A DNA stretch of 47,513 bases from positions 22,587 to 70,099 of the forward strand of contig JAUNDR010000005.1 in the NCBI GenBank assembly GCA_030525985.1. The letters run 5' to 3'. The notes under the pieces are model-generated. The model was not told the origin of the DNA and did not search any database. It saw only the letters and a list, made by a program, of their open reading frames with translations. The position numbers and the translations under genes were made by a program. This DNA comes from Slackia sp. (GTDB lineage: Bacteria; Actinomycetota; Coriobacteriia; Coriobacteriales; Eggerthellaceae). Positions 34,443 through 42,033 of the stretch are shown in pieces (position 1 is the stretch's first letter; every line of letters begins with the position of its first letter).

Positions 34443-34463
34443 AACTATCGAAAAACGATAGTT
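34443..34463. promoter_or_regulatory. Perfect palindrome in the Fic-like gene leader, candidate operator
   Basis: AACTATCG and CGATAGTT arms (8 bp each) with a 5 nt AAAAA spacer. It sits 24-44 nt upstream of the Fic-like ATG. A related but imperfect site (AACTATC at 34570-34576, GATATTG at about 34585) borders the -35 of the divergent flavoprotein gene. Confidence 0.5.
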
Positions 34464-34589
34464 GTGCGGGTTGAGGCTTTCGGAAATGCGAAAAAGCCGT
34501 TTCAGCGTATATTTCATCTATTCTATCTGGCTTTTCGCGAAATCGCTTCGCCATCCTTCCGATATTGGCAACTATCAATTAATGCGATA

Positions 34590-34619
34590 TTGACAGTTTC
34601 TGTAAAACGCCTGGAAAAT
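34590..34619 (+). promoter_or_regulatory. Promoter of the Tat-exported flavoprotein
   Basis: TTGACA (34590-34595), an 18 nt spacer, and GAAAAT (34614-34619), with the start codon 47 bp further on. An AACTATC half-site overlaps the region just upstream. Confidence 0.55.
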
Positions 34620-34666
34620 GCCCCTGTCGGCGCTTTGCCGATGCTTACTGAGGGAGGGAATCGATT

Positions 34667-36175
34667 ATGGATAAGACGCAAGGACTGAGCCGTCGAGGCT
34701 TTCTCGGCGCAGGATTCGCGGCCGCGGCAGGCGTTGCCGCAACGGCCATGCTGGGCGGTTGCGCCCCGAAGGGCGGAGCTTCCGACGAGCCGTCTTGGAG
34801 CGAGGAATACGACGTCGTCGTGATCGGCGGCGGCGCGGGCGGCTATGCGGCGGCCATCGAGGCGGCGGAAAACGGCGCAAGCGTCGTCGTGCTGGAGAAA
34901 GCGGAGAAGATCGGCGGCGATTCGGCGCTGTGCGACGGCATTCTCGGCGGCTGGGGAACGCGCCTTCAAAAGGATGCGGGCATCGAGCTGACCGCCGACG
35001 AGGTGTTCGCATGGTTCACGGCGAACCCCGAGTGGTACGGCTCGTTCGACCTCGAGGTCGCCCGCCTCAATGCCGATAAATGCGGCGAGACGATCGACTG
35101 GCTGCAGGATATCGGCGTCGAGTTCGAACCCGAGGTGGGCCCGCGTTTCGGATACACCGAGCTTCCCGCGATCCATCAGGTGGTCGGCAAGGGCGCGGCC
35201 ATGATGGACGTGCTCGCCCAGGCCGCCGAGGCCGCCGGCGTGAAAACCTACACCGGATCGCCCGCGGTCAGGTTGGTCGCCGACGAGGCGGGCCGCATCA
35301 TCGGTGTGCGCGCCAAAAAGGGCAGCGACGATTTCGACGTGAAGGCGAACAAGGGCGTCGTCATCGCGTCGGGCGGTTTCGCCGGCAGCAGCGAGGTGCT
35401 GACGGCGTTCAATTCCGAAAGCGCGGGGCTGATGGCTCGCTCCGATCCCAATATGACGGGCGACGGCCTGCTTATGGCCATGGAGCACGGCGCGCATATC
35501 TGCAAAGCAGACCGACTTCCCCTTGTCAGCTCCCTTGCGGGGCTGGAGACGAAGTCTCCCGTCAACCTGAATTACGCCTTCCGTCTGCATGAAATCTGGC
35601 TCGATGCCGAGGGCAAGCGATTCTTCGACGAATCCACGCCGTTCGAAAGCCCGCTGGGACACAATGCCATCCTGCGCAAGCAGAACGCCCAGGGCGGCGC
35701 CCAGCCGATAGCCTTCATGGGAACGACCCCCGAACTCAAGGCGCTTTCCGAGAAGATGCCCATGCAGTGGCCGAGCGCCGAAACCGTGGAGGAGGCGGCC
35801 GCTCTTGCGGGCCTCGATCCCGTCGCGGTGAAGGCGACCGTCGATGCCTACAATGCGGCATGCGCGGCGGGTCGCGACGACGAATGCGGCCGTCCTGCCG
35901 AGTATCTGATCCCGCTCGAGCCGCCGTTCTACGTGGCGCCCATCACGTCGATGACCACGCTGAGCCTGGGCGGTTTGAAAATCGACGTCGACGCCCATGT
36001 CCTGCGCATGAAAAACCCCGCCGACAAGGGCGCGGTGCACCAGCCGATCGCGGGCCTGTATGCGGCAGGCGAGACGTGCGAGTGGAATTGCGCAGCCGGT
36101 TGGACGGTTCTCACGGCCATGACCACCGGCCGTATCGCGGGCCGCAATGCGGCTGCCGAACAGGTCGAGCAGTAG
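34667..36175 (+). CDS. Tat-exported FAD-dependent reductase (fumarate reductase flavoprotein-like, haem-less)
   Basis: 502 aa. The N-terminus has a twin-arginine signal (SRRGFLGAGF) and a lipobox-like LGGC (Cys31), so it is probably Tat-translocated and perhaps lipid-anchored. VVVIGGGAGGYAAAIEAAENG (about residues 48-68) and IAGLYAAGE are FAD-binding motifs. The HEIWLDAEGKRFFDES segment is usual for flavocytochrome c-type reductases. It has no CXXCH, so electrons must come from a partner such as the NrfH-like cytochrome. The HTMGG-type motif is LSLGG, and the usual C-terminal Arg region differs, so fumarate is unlikely as substrate. GGGAGGG lies about 10 nt before the ATG. This family is greatly expanded in Eggerthellaceae for anaerobic respiration. 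Confidence 0.87.
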   Translation: MDKTQGLSRRGFLGAGFAAAAGVAATAMLGGCAPKGGASDEPSWSEEYDVVVIGGGAGGYAAAIEAAENGASVVVLEKAEKIGGDSALCDGILGGWGTRLQKDAGIELTADEVFAWFTANPEWYGSFDLEVARLNADKCGETIDWLQDIGVEFEPEVGPRFGYTELPAIHQVVGKGAAMMDVLAQAAEAAGVKTYTGSPAVRLVADEAGRIIGVRAKKGSDDFDVKANKGVVIASGGFAGSSEVLTAFNSESAGLMARSDPNMTGDGLLMAMEHGAHICKADRLPLVSSLAGLETKSPVNLNYAFRLHEIWLDAEGKRFFDESTPFESPLGHNAILRKQNAQGGAQPIAFMGTTPELKALSEKMPMQWPSAETVEEAAALAGLDPVAVKATVDAYNAACAAGRDDECGRPAEYLIPLEPPFYVAPITSMTTLSLGGLKIDVDAHVLRMKNPADKGAVHQPIAGLYAAGETCEWNCAAGWTVLTAMTTGRIAGRNAAAEQVEQ

Positions 36176-36200
36176 TCCGCTCGAGCCGAGACGTTTGCAA

Positions 36201-36240
36201 AAAAGGACAGCCGGCGGCCCCTCCCGCCGGCTGTCCTTTT
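36201..36240 (+). terminator. Rho-independent terminator after the flavoprotein
   Basis: A perfect 17 bp stem, AAAAGGACAGCCGGCGG / CCGCCGGCTGTCCTTTT, with a 6 nt loop and T-run. It begins 25 bp after the stop. Confidence 0.92.
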
Positions 36241-36672
36241 GCAGATATGCATCCGAAAGCAACGCCCGAAGGCATGCCGCCGCGACAGCGGACGGCGCGC
36301 CTTCGGGCATCGTCGATTCAAGGCATGAAACAAGCCTCGCCCCCGGCCTAAGGATGAACCCACCTCGTCAAGGTGGGTGCTCGCAACGCGCTGCAAAGCT
36401 TTCGTGTCAACGGACGCGAATCCCTGTATTCACGCGTAATATGAAGCTCCCTCAAGTAATGCATCGGTCCATCGCAAAAAGACGGCTTCGGAAGCAAGGC
36501 TTGGTTCGAGTATATACGAGGCTTCGATGAAAAATACCCCTTGACATGAAATTTCAACCGTGGGTTTTTCGCTAGCGTCCTTTCGGCTACAAAGCGTTTT
36601 CGAATGAAGGTGGCCGGGTGCGGCCTGCGCTACAATGAGCCGATGCGAACCGCGGTCGAAAGGGGGAGCGTC
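36241..36672. other. Structured gene-free stretch upstream of the UbiB-like gene
   Basis: Two further hairpins: GCCCGAAGGC..GCCTTCGGGC (36264-36308, with an inner GCCG/CGGC stem) and ACCCACCT-CGTCA-AGGTGGGT (36358-36378). TTGACA at 36541-36546 has no good -10 at normal spacing. TACAAT at 36631-36636 is a likely -10 for the UbiB-like gene. Between 36380 and 36540 I see no gene with a plausible start; short frames exist on both strands. Confidence 0.45.
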
Positions 36673-38349
36673 ATGGCGCGTGCCAAAGACGTGGTCAAAC
36701 TCGTGCGCGACGGCCTGGGCGACACCACCTCGGCCGCTCGATTGCGAGAAATCATAAAGGTTCTCAAGCACACCGAGGTTTCCAAGGGGCTTACGCCTGC
36801 AAAGTTGGTGAACCTGCTCGAAGAGCTCGGGCCGACGTTCATCAAGCTCGGCCAGATCCTTTCGTCGCGCTCGGACATGCTTCCGCAGGAGTACTGCAAT
36901 GCGCTTCAGACGCTTCGCAGCTCGACCACGCCCGAATCGTTCGAGCACGTGAAGCGCAGGTTGAGCGCGCTGTACGGCGAAGATTACAGCGCCATTTTCT
37001 CCGATATCGAGCAAGATCCGCTCGGATCGGCTTCCATCGCCCAGGTCCACAGGGCCCATCTTGCCGCGGACGACACGGCGGTTGCGGTGAAGATCAGGCG
37101 CGATCACGTGAAGCAGGATATGCAGCGCGACATCCAGCTGATGCGCCGCGCCGCCGACTTGCTCAATCTTGCGGGTCCCTCTATGCTCGCGGGCGTCGAT
37201 CTGGGCACGGTGATAGACGAATTCGACCGCACGGTATGCGAGGAAATCGACTTCACGGTCGAGCGCGACAACCTTCTCCGATTCGCCCGCGGCCTGCGCG
37301 GGACGCAGGGGGTTTCCTGTCCCGCGGTATATCCCGAATACTCCGATGCCACGGTGCTGGTGATGGAGTTCATCGAAGGCATCTCGCTCGAGCACGTCGA
37401 CGCGCTGAGGGAGGCGGGATACGACCTGCGCGACATCGGGGACAGGCTGGCGAACTCCTACATGCACCAGATGGTGGACACGGGGTTCTTCCACGCCGAC
37501 CCCCATGCCGCCAACGTCATCGTGCGGTCCGCGCTCGGCGATGAAGAGCGCGCCGCCGGCAAGAAGGATCGCGGGGAAGTGGTGTGGATCGATTGCGGCA
37601 TGATGGGAGAGCTTTCCCCTCATGAGCGGGGGTTGTTCTTCGACATGATGAAGGCGATGGTCTTCAAGGACGGCCATGCCCTGACCGATTTGTTCATCGA
37701 ATGGGGGCGCGTAAGCGATGCTCCCGGCAAGAAGCTGAATTACGGACGGCTTTTGCAGGATTTGACCGCGCTGGTCAATCGCTATGCTGCCGAAGACGCC
37801 TACTCCATGGATATCGCGCAGCTGTTGAACGACATCATGGCGATCCTCGACACGGCGAACGTCGTCATGCCGCGCAGCTTCGTCATGCTCGTGCGCGGCT
37901 TGGCGTCGTTGCAGGGCACGCTGCTCTCGCTCACGCCTGAAATCAGCATCCTCAAAGTGGTGGAGGGCTATGTCAAAGAGCGCGGCACGAAGCATTTCGA
38001 CCCGATCAAGGAGATGGAATCGCGCACGATGGCGGCGGTCGCCGCGGCTGATAAGGCTGTCGAGATTCCGGGGCGCATCGTCAATGTGCTCGACATGGCG
38101 GAAAAGGGCCGCCTGAAGCTCGGGTTCGACCTTGCCGAGGCCGACCGGCCTATGGAAAAGCTCGGCAAGATCGTCGACCGGCTGAGTCTGGCGATTATCA
38201 CGGCGGGCCTGTTCATCGGCTCATCGACGATCTATTCGGCAGGCATGCAGCCGCAGCTGTTCGGGGTTCCCATCGTCGGGTTCTTGGGATATTTCGGCGC
38301 CGCTGTTTTGAGCCTGTACATCATCCGCAAGATCAGCAAGGGTGATTGA
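36673..38349 (+). CDS. UbiB/AarF (ABC1/ADCK) family atypical kinase
   Basis: 558 aa. ABC1-family signatures: LGPTFIKLGQILSSRSDMLP (KxGQ motif), PLGSASIAQVHRAHL, VAVKI (ATP-binding Lys), CEEIDFTVERDN, VMEFIEGISL, FFHADPHAANV and WIDCGMMGEL (catalytic and metal residues). Two C-terminal hydrophobic helices (about residues 498-518 and 528-550) anchor it to the membrane. In proteobacteria UbiB supports ubiquinone synthesis; this lineage is expected to use menaquinone, so the role here is open. The start is set at ATG 36673, preceded by GGGGGAG; the longer frame from 36604 overlaps its probable TACAAT -10. Confidence 0.88.
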   Translation: MARAKDVVKLVRDGLGDTTSAARLREIIKVLKHTEVSKGLTPAKLVNLLEELGPTFIKLGQILSSRSDMLPQEYCNALQTLRSSTTPESFEHVKRRLSALYGEDYSAIFSDIEQDPLGSASIAQVHRAHLAADDTAVAVKIRRDHVKQDMQRDIQLMRRAADLLNLAGPSMLAGVDLGTVIDEFDRTVCEEIDFTVERDNLLRFARGLRGTQGVSCPAVYPEYSDATVLVMEFIEGISLEHVDALREAGYDLRDIGDRLANSYMHQMVDTGFFHADPHAANVIVRSALGDEERAAGKKDRGEVVWIDCGMMGELSPHERGLFFDMMKAMVFKDGHALTDLFIEWGRVSDAPGKKLNYGRLLQDLTALVNRYAAEDAYSMDIAQLLNDIMAILDTANVVMPRSFVMLVRGLASLQGTLLSLTPEISILKVVEGYVKERGTKHFDPIKEMESRTMAAVAAADKAVEIPGRIVNVLDMAEKGRLKLGFDLAEADRPMEKLGKIVDRLSLAIITAGLFIGSSTIYSAGMQPQLFGVPIVGFLGYFGAAVLSLYIIRKISKGD

Positions 38350-38442
38350 CGGCGCGTTGCGGCCGATCGCGAGGGGGCGCATGCGGCGGTCGACTCGCGC
38401 TCATCGGTCGGCGGGCCGTCCTTTTCGAATGACCCTCGTAAT

Positions 38443-38464
38443 CGAACAAGTGTTCTTATATAAT
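38443..38464 (+). promoter_or_regulatory. rarA promoter with LexA-like SOS box
   Basis: TATAAT (38459-38464) is a perfect -10. Just upstream lies CGAAC-AAGT-GTTCT (38443-38456), matching the Gram-positive LexA consensus CGAAC-N4-GTTCG at 9 of 10 positions. A LexA dimer here would block RNA polymerase. The -35 is poor. Confidence 0.55.
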
Positions 38465-38505
38465 AGCGGAGGCAGAGAAAACGGCAATGCCGTCGTTTCG
38501 GACGG

Positions 38506-39900
38506 ATGGAAGGCGTGAAGCGTTTTATGGACACTCTTTTCACGGAAATGGACAATGCGGCGAAGTTCGCGGCGGCGCCGCTCGCCGTGCGCATGCGCCC
38601 TCGCACGCTCGACGAGCTGGCCGGCCAACAAGATGCCGTAGGTCCCGGAAGCTGGCTGTTCGCCGCTATCAAATCCGATTCGCTGTCCTCGGTCATCCTG
38701 TTCGGCCCGGCGGGAACGGGCAAGACCAGCATCGCGCATATCGTCGCCGAGGGAACCCGCGCGGCCTTCGTCGAGGTTTCCGCCATCGGCGGCACCGTGG
38801 CGGACCTGCGCCGTGAGATAAGCGCCGCGGAAAAGCGGCTTATCGTCAACGGCATGCGCACCATCCTTTTCGTCGACGAGATCCATCGTTTCAACCGAAG
38901 CCAGCAGGATGCGCTTTTGCACGCGGTGGAAGACCGCACGGTGATTCTTGTCGGCGCCACGACCGAGAATCCCTATTTCGAGGTGAATTCCGCGCTCATC
39001 TCCCGTTCGCGCGTCATCGAGCTTCAGGCGCTTTCCGATCAAGATATCGTTTCCATCCTGCAACGGGCGCTCGTTGACGAACGGGGGCTGAAGGGGGAGT
39101 TCGTCGTCGAAGACGACGCGATCGACGCCATCGTGAATCTTTCGGGCGGCGATGCCCGCAGCGCTTTGACCACGCTCGAGCTGTCGGCGGGCCTGGCATG
39201 CGAAAACGCATCGCACGCATCGGATGGGGCAGGCGGCGCGGAGGGGGAGGATGCCGAGGCGCGTGTCGAGAAGGGCATCGTCATCACCGCCGACATGGTG
39301 GAACTCGCCACGCCGCATAGGTCGCTTCCGTACGACAAGAACAAAGACATGCACTACGATGTGATCAGCGCATTCATCAAATCGATGCGTGGCAGCGATC
39401 CCGATGCGGCTCTTTACTGGCTTGCCCGCATGATCGATGGCGGAGAAGACCCGAAGTTCATCGCCCGCCGCATTTTCATCCTGGCAAGCGAAGACATCGG
39501 CAACGCCGATCCCCAGGCGCTGCTCATTGCCGAAGCGGCGTTTCGCGCCGTCGAGGTCATCGGGCTTCCCGAGTGCCGTATCAACCTCGCTCAGGCGGTG
39601 ATCTATATGGCGCTCGCGCCGAAAAGCAACGCCGCAGAGGCCGGCATCGATGCCGCTTTGGCGGAAGTGCGCCGCGGGCCGCGCCGTGATGTGCCGAGCT
39701 ATCTTCGCGACCGGCATCGTCCGGGGTCGGAGCATTACGGGCAGTACCTCTATCCGCATGATTATCCGGGCCACTGGGTCGATCAGCGCTATTTGCCCGA
39801 TGGGCTCGAGCGAGGGTGTTTTTATCATCCGAGCGAGAACGGATGGGAGTGTTATCGCGTGGAGGCGGTGCGTCGCGACAGGGCGCAACGCAATCAGTGA
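38506..39900 (+). CDS. rarA: Replication-associated recombination protein A (RarA/MgsA)
   Basis: 464 aa AAA+ ATPase related to clamp loaders that acts at stalled replication forks. Motifs: APLAVRMRPRTLDELAGQQD at the N-terminus, Walker A FGPAGTGKTS (about residues 65-74), Walker B ILFVDEIHRFN, sensor GATTENPYFEVNSALISR, and the C-terminal MRGSDPDAALYWLARMIDGGEDPKFIARR and DVPSYLRDRH typical of RarA. An acidic insert of about 25 residues lies before the C-terminal domain. The start is uncertain: ATG 38506 or ATG 38527 (which better matches the family's MDxLF start). Its promoter holds a LexA-like box. The DUF948 gene begins 48 bp after its stop. Confidence 0.95.
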   Translation: MEGVKRFMDTLFTEMDNAAKFAAAPLAVRMRPRTLDELAGQQDAVGPGSWLFAAIKSDSLSSVILFGPAGTGKTSIAHIVAEGTRAAFVEVSAIGGTVADLRREISAAEKRLIVNGMRTILFVDEIHRFNRSQQDALLHAVEDRTVILVGATTENPYFEVNSALISRSRVIELQALSDQDIVSILQRALVDERGLKGEFVVEDDAIDAIVNLSGGDARSALTTLELSAGLACENASHASDGAGGAEGEDAEARVEKGIVITADMVELATPHRSLPYDKNKDMHYDVISAFIKSMRGSDPDAALYWLARMIDGGEDPKFIARRIFILASEDIGNADPQALLIAEAAFRAVEVIGLPECRINLAQAVIYMALAPKSNAAEAGIDAALAEVRRGPRRDVPSYLRDRHRPGSEHYGQYLYPHDYPGHWVDQRYLPDGLERGCFYHPSENGWECYRVEAVRRDRAQRNQ

Positions 39901-39948
39901 TACACTGAAAAGCTTGGTAATCCCGATAAAACAAGGGAGATGGAAGAT

Positions 39949-40575
39949 ATGGATATGTCGGTTATTTCCGAGGTCGTGCTGCCGGTCGTGTTCGTGGTGG
40001 TCGGCATCGCCTTGATTTGGCTCTTGGTGGAGCTTGTTATGTTTTTGCGTCACACCCGCTCGACGATCGATGCCATGGAAGCGCAGGTGACGCCTCTTTT
40101 GAAAGATGCGAAAGAAATCACGGAAAGCATCAAGCCCGCAGTCGACAAGGTCGATCCTCTGGTCGAGCGCGTGTCGCTTGCGGTGGATGCGGCGAACCTC
40201 GAAATCATGCGTCTTGACGGCATTTTGGAAAACGTCGGCAAGATCACCGAAACCACGGCAAGCGCCGCGAATGCGGTCGATACCGTGGCGAATACCCCGC
40301 TGAAACTGGTCAACAGCGCAACCGAAAAGCTTCGCAGCGCTTTTTCCGTGCGCAAGGCATCCGAGGAATCCGCCTCGCTGGCCCGATCCGCCGAATCCGA
40401 GCCCTTCGCCGATGCTCCCGTCGATGGCCTTTCGCCGCATGGCGAGGCGGATGCTTTCCCGATGGCGTCCGGCTCCGATGCCGCATGCGAGCCGTCTCGC
40501 TTCGAGGAAGAGCAGGAGGCCGAGCGCTCCGAAGCCGATTTGTATTTCACGTACGCTTCCGATAAGGAGGATTAG
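39949..40575 (+). CDS. DUF948-domain membrane protein
   Basis: 208 aa of unknown function. One N-terminal helix (VISEVVLPVVFVVVGIALIWLLVELVMF) is followed by a long amphipathic, coiled-coil-like stretch (about residues 40-120) as in DUF948 proteins of Gram-positive bacteria. The C-terminal 90 residues are acidic, Ser/Ala-rich and probably disordered. Among in-frame ATGs at 39940, 39949 and 39955, 39949 is preferred because AGGGAG ends 9 nt upstream. TGATACACT at about 39898 could be an extended -10 overlapping the rarA stop. The stop is 5 bp before the permease start, so the two are coupled. Confidence 0.75.
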   Translation: MDMSVISEVVLPVVFVVVGIALIWLLVELVMFLRHTRSTIDAMEAQVTPLLKDAKEITESIKPAVDKVDPLVERVSLAVDAANLEIMRLDGILENVGKITETTASAANAVDTVANTPLKLVNSATEKLRSAFSVRKASEESASLARSAESEPFADAPVDGLSPHGEADAFPMASGSDAACEPSRFEEEQEAERSEADLYFTYASDKED

Positions 40576-40580
40576 GTTCT

Positions 40581-41906
40581 TTGCAGGAAAAGCAGGCCGT
40601 CTCATACGAAAACGATGCGCGCGCCCGTCGCGGCGATGATGCGCGCCGCCGTTTCTATCAAGTATGGATGCTGATCGGCGCCGCCGCTGTCATCTACGTT
40701 CTCGGGTTCGCCCTCGATGTGCTCTCCACCCCCGTCGCCATCATCGCGTGGACGACGGTCATCGTGCTGTGCCTTCGCACCCCTGTCGCCCGTCTCGAGA
40801 CGCTCGGCATTCCGCGCGTGGTCGGCACTGCGGTGTCCTACGTCGGAACCGCGGTCGTCATCGGCGCGCTTGTCGCCGTGATGTTCTCGCCCGCGTCGGG
40901 TATCGCCGAGCAGTTCTCCGACATGATGGCGGGCCTTCCCGGCTACGTTCAGGCGGCGATCGACTGGGCGAACGGGTTCTACGAGCAGTACGCATCGGTT
41001 TTCCAGGACGAATCGGTGCGCGATTGGCTCAATTCCGCCGCCGAGGCCTTGACCTCGTGGGCGTCCGCCGCCGCCCGCCTGTCGGCAGATGGGGTGGTCG
41101 GGTTCGGCACGGGAATCGCGAACTCGCTCATGGTGATCGGATTCGCCCTGGTCGTCGCGTTTTGGATTCTCATGGAACTTCCCGCTATCGGCCGCGAGGC
41201 GAAGCGCTTCATTCCCGCGCATCGCGCCCAGGAAGCCGAGATGTTCCACCTTACGTTCACACGCGTCATGGGCGGATACATCAAGGCGACGATCGTGCAG
41301 TGTTTTTTGATCGGCGTGGTTTGCGGTGCGGGCTTCCACGTCATCGGCATTCCCAATGCCACGGCGCTCGGCCTGATCACGGGCGTCATGAACGTGATCC
41401 CCGTTGTGGGCCCCTGGATCGGCGGCGCGGTGGCGGCGTTGGTGGCGCTGTTCGTCGGGCCGTGGGTATCGCTTTCGGCTTTGGTTCTGACGATTGTGGT
41501 GCAGCAGTTCGTTTACACGTTCATCTCGCCGAAGATCATGGCCGATTCGGTCGACGTGCACCCGGCGCTCGTCATCGTCTCCCTGTTTGTGGGAAGCGCC
41601 GTGGGCGGCGCCATGGCGGGGCTTGTGGGAAGCGTTGTGGGAATGCTGCTTTCCATCCCGCTCGTCGCGATCGCCAAATCGGTATTCGTCTTCTATTACG
41701 AGAAGCGCACCGGAAGGCAGGTGATATCCGAAGACGGCGTGTTCTTCAGGGGAACGCCTACGTCGTTGGAATCCGATTCGAGCTTGCCCGACGCCGTGGC
41801 CGATGCCGTGGCTCCCGCTCGCCCGCGGGCGGCATCGTTCTGGGGACGTCGTCGCGGCGCCTCCGATGGTGACGGACCCGAAGGTGCGCCCGACGATCGG
41901 GGCTAA
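40581..41906 (+). CDS. AI-2E family (PerM/YdiK-like) permease
   Basis: 441 aa polytopic membrane protein of the AI-2 exporter/PerM family. About seven or eight helices; the conserved C-terminal block includes MGGYIKATIVQCFLIGVVCG, GVMNVIPVVGPWIGG and VQQFVYTFISPKIM followed by VHPALVIVSLFVGSAVGG. Relatives export autoinducer-2 or act as Na+/H+ antiporters, so the substrate is open. The start codon is TTG at 40581, with AAGGAGG 10 nt upstream inside the end of the DUF948 gene. The last 60 residues are a hydrophilic Asp/Arg/Pro-rich tail. alaS follows after about 127 bp. Confidence 0.88.
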   Translation: MQEKQAVSYENDARARRGDDARRRFYQVWMLIGAAAVIYVLGFALDVLSTPVAIIAWTTVIVLCLRTPVARLETLGIPRVVGTAVSYVGTAVVIGALVAVMFSPASGIAEQFSDMMAGLPGYVQAAIDWANGFYEQYASVFQDESVRDWLNSAAEALTSWASAAARLSADGVVGFGTGIANSLMVIGFALVVAFWILMELPAIGREAKRFIPAHRAQEAEMFHLTFTRVMGGYIKATIVQCFLIGVVCGAGFHVIGIPNATALGLITGVMNVIPVVGPWIGGAVAALVALFVGPWVSLSALVLTIVVQQFVYTFISPKIMADSVDVHPALVIVSLFVGSAVGGAMAGLVGSVVGMLLSIPLVAIAKSVFVFYYEKRTGRQVISEDGVFFRGTPTSLESDSSLPDAVADAVAPARPRAASFWGRRRGASDGDGPEGAPDDRG

Positions 41907-42033
41907 ATGCGTGGATTGGAAAGAATGCGTTCATCCCGTATTCGCGTGCAGCCTGCATTTTGGCTATTATTTCGCTGTTCAAGAAAAAAGGCGCAAGAGC
42001 GCCCGTGAGAGAAACGAGAGTGAGACCCGCTAC

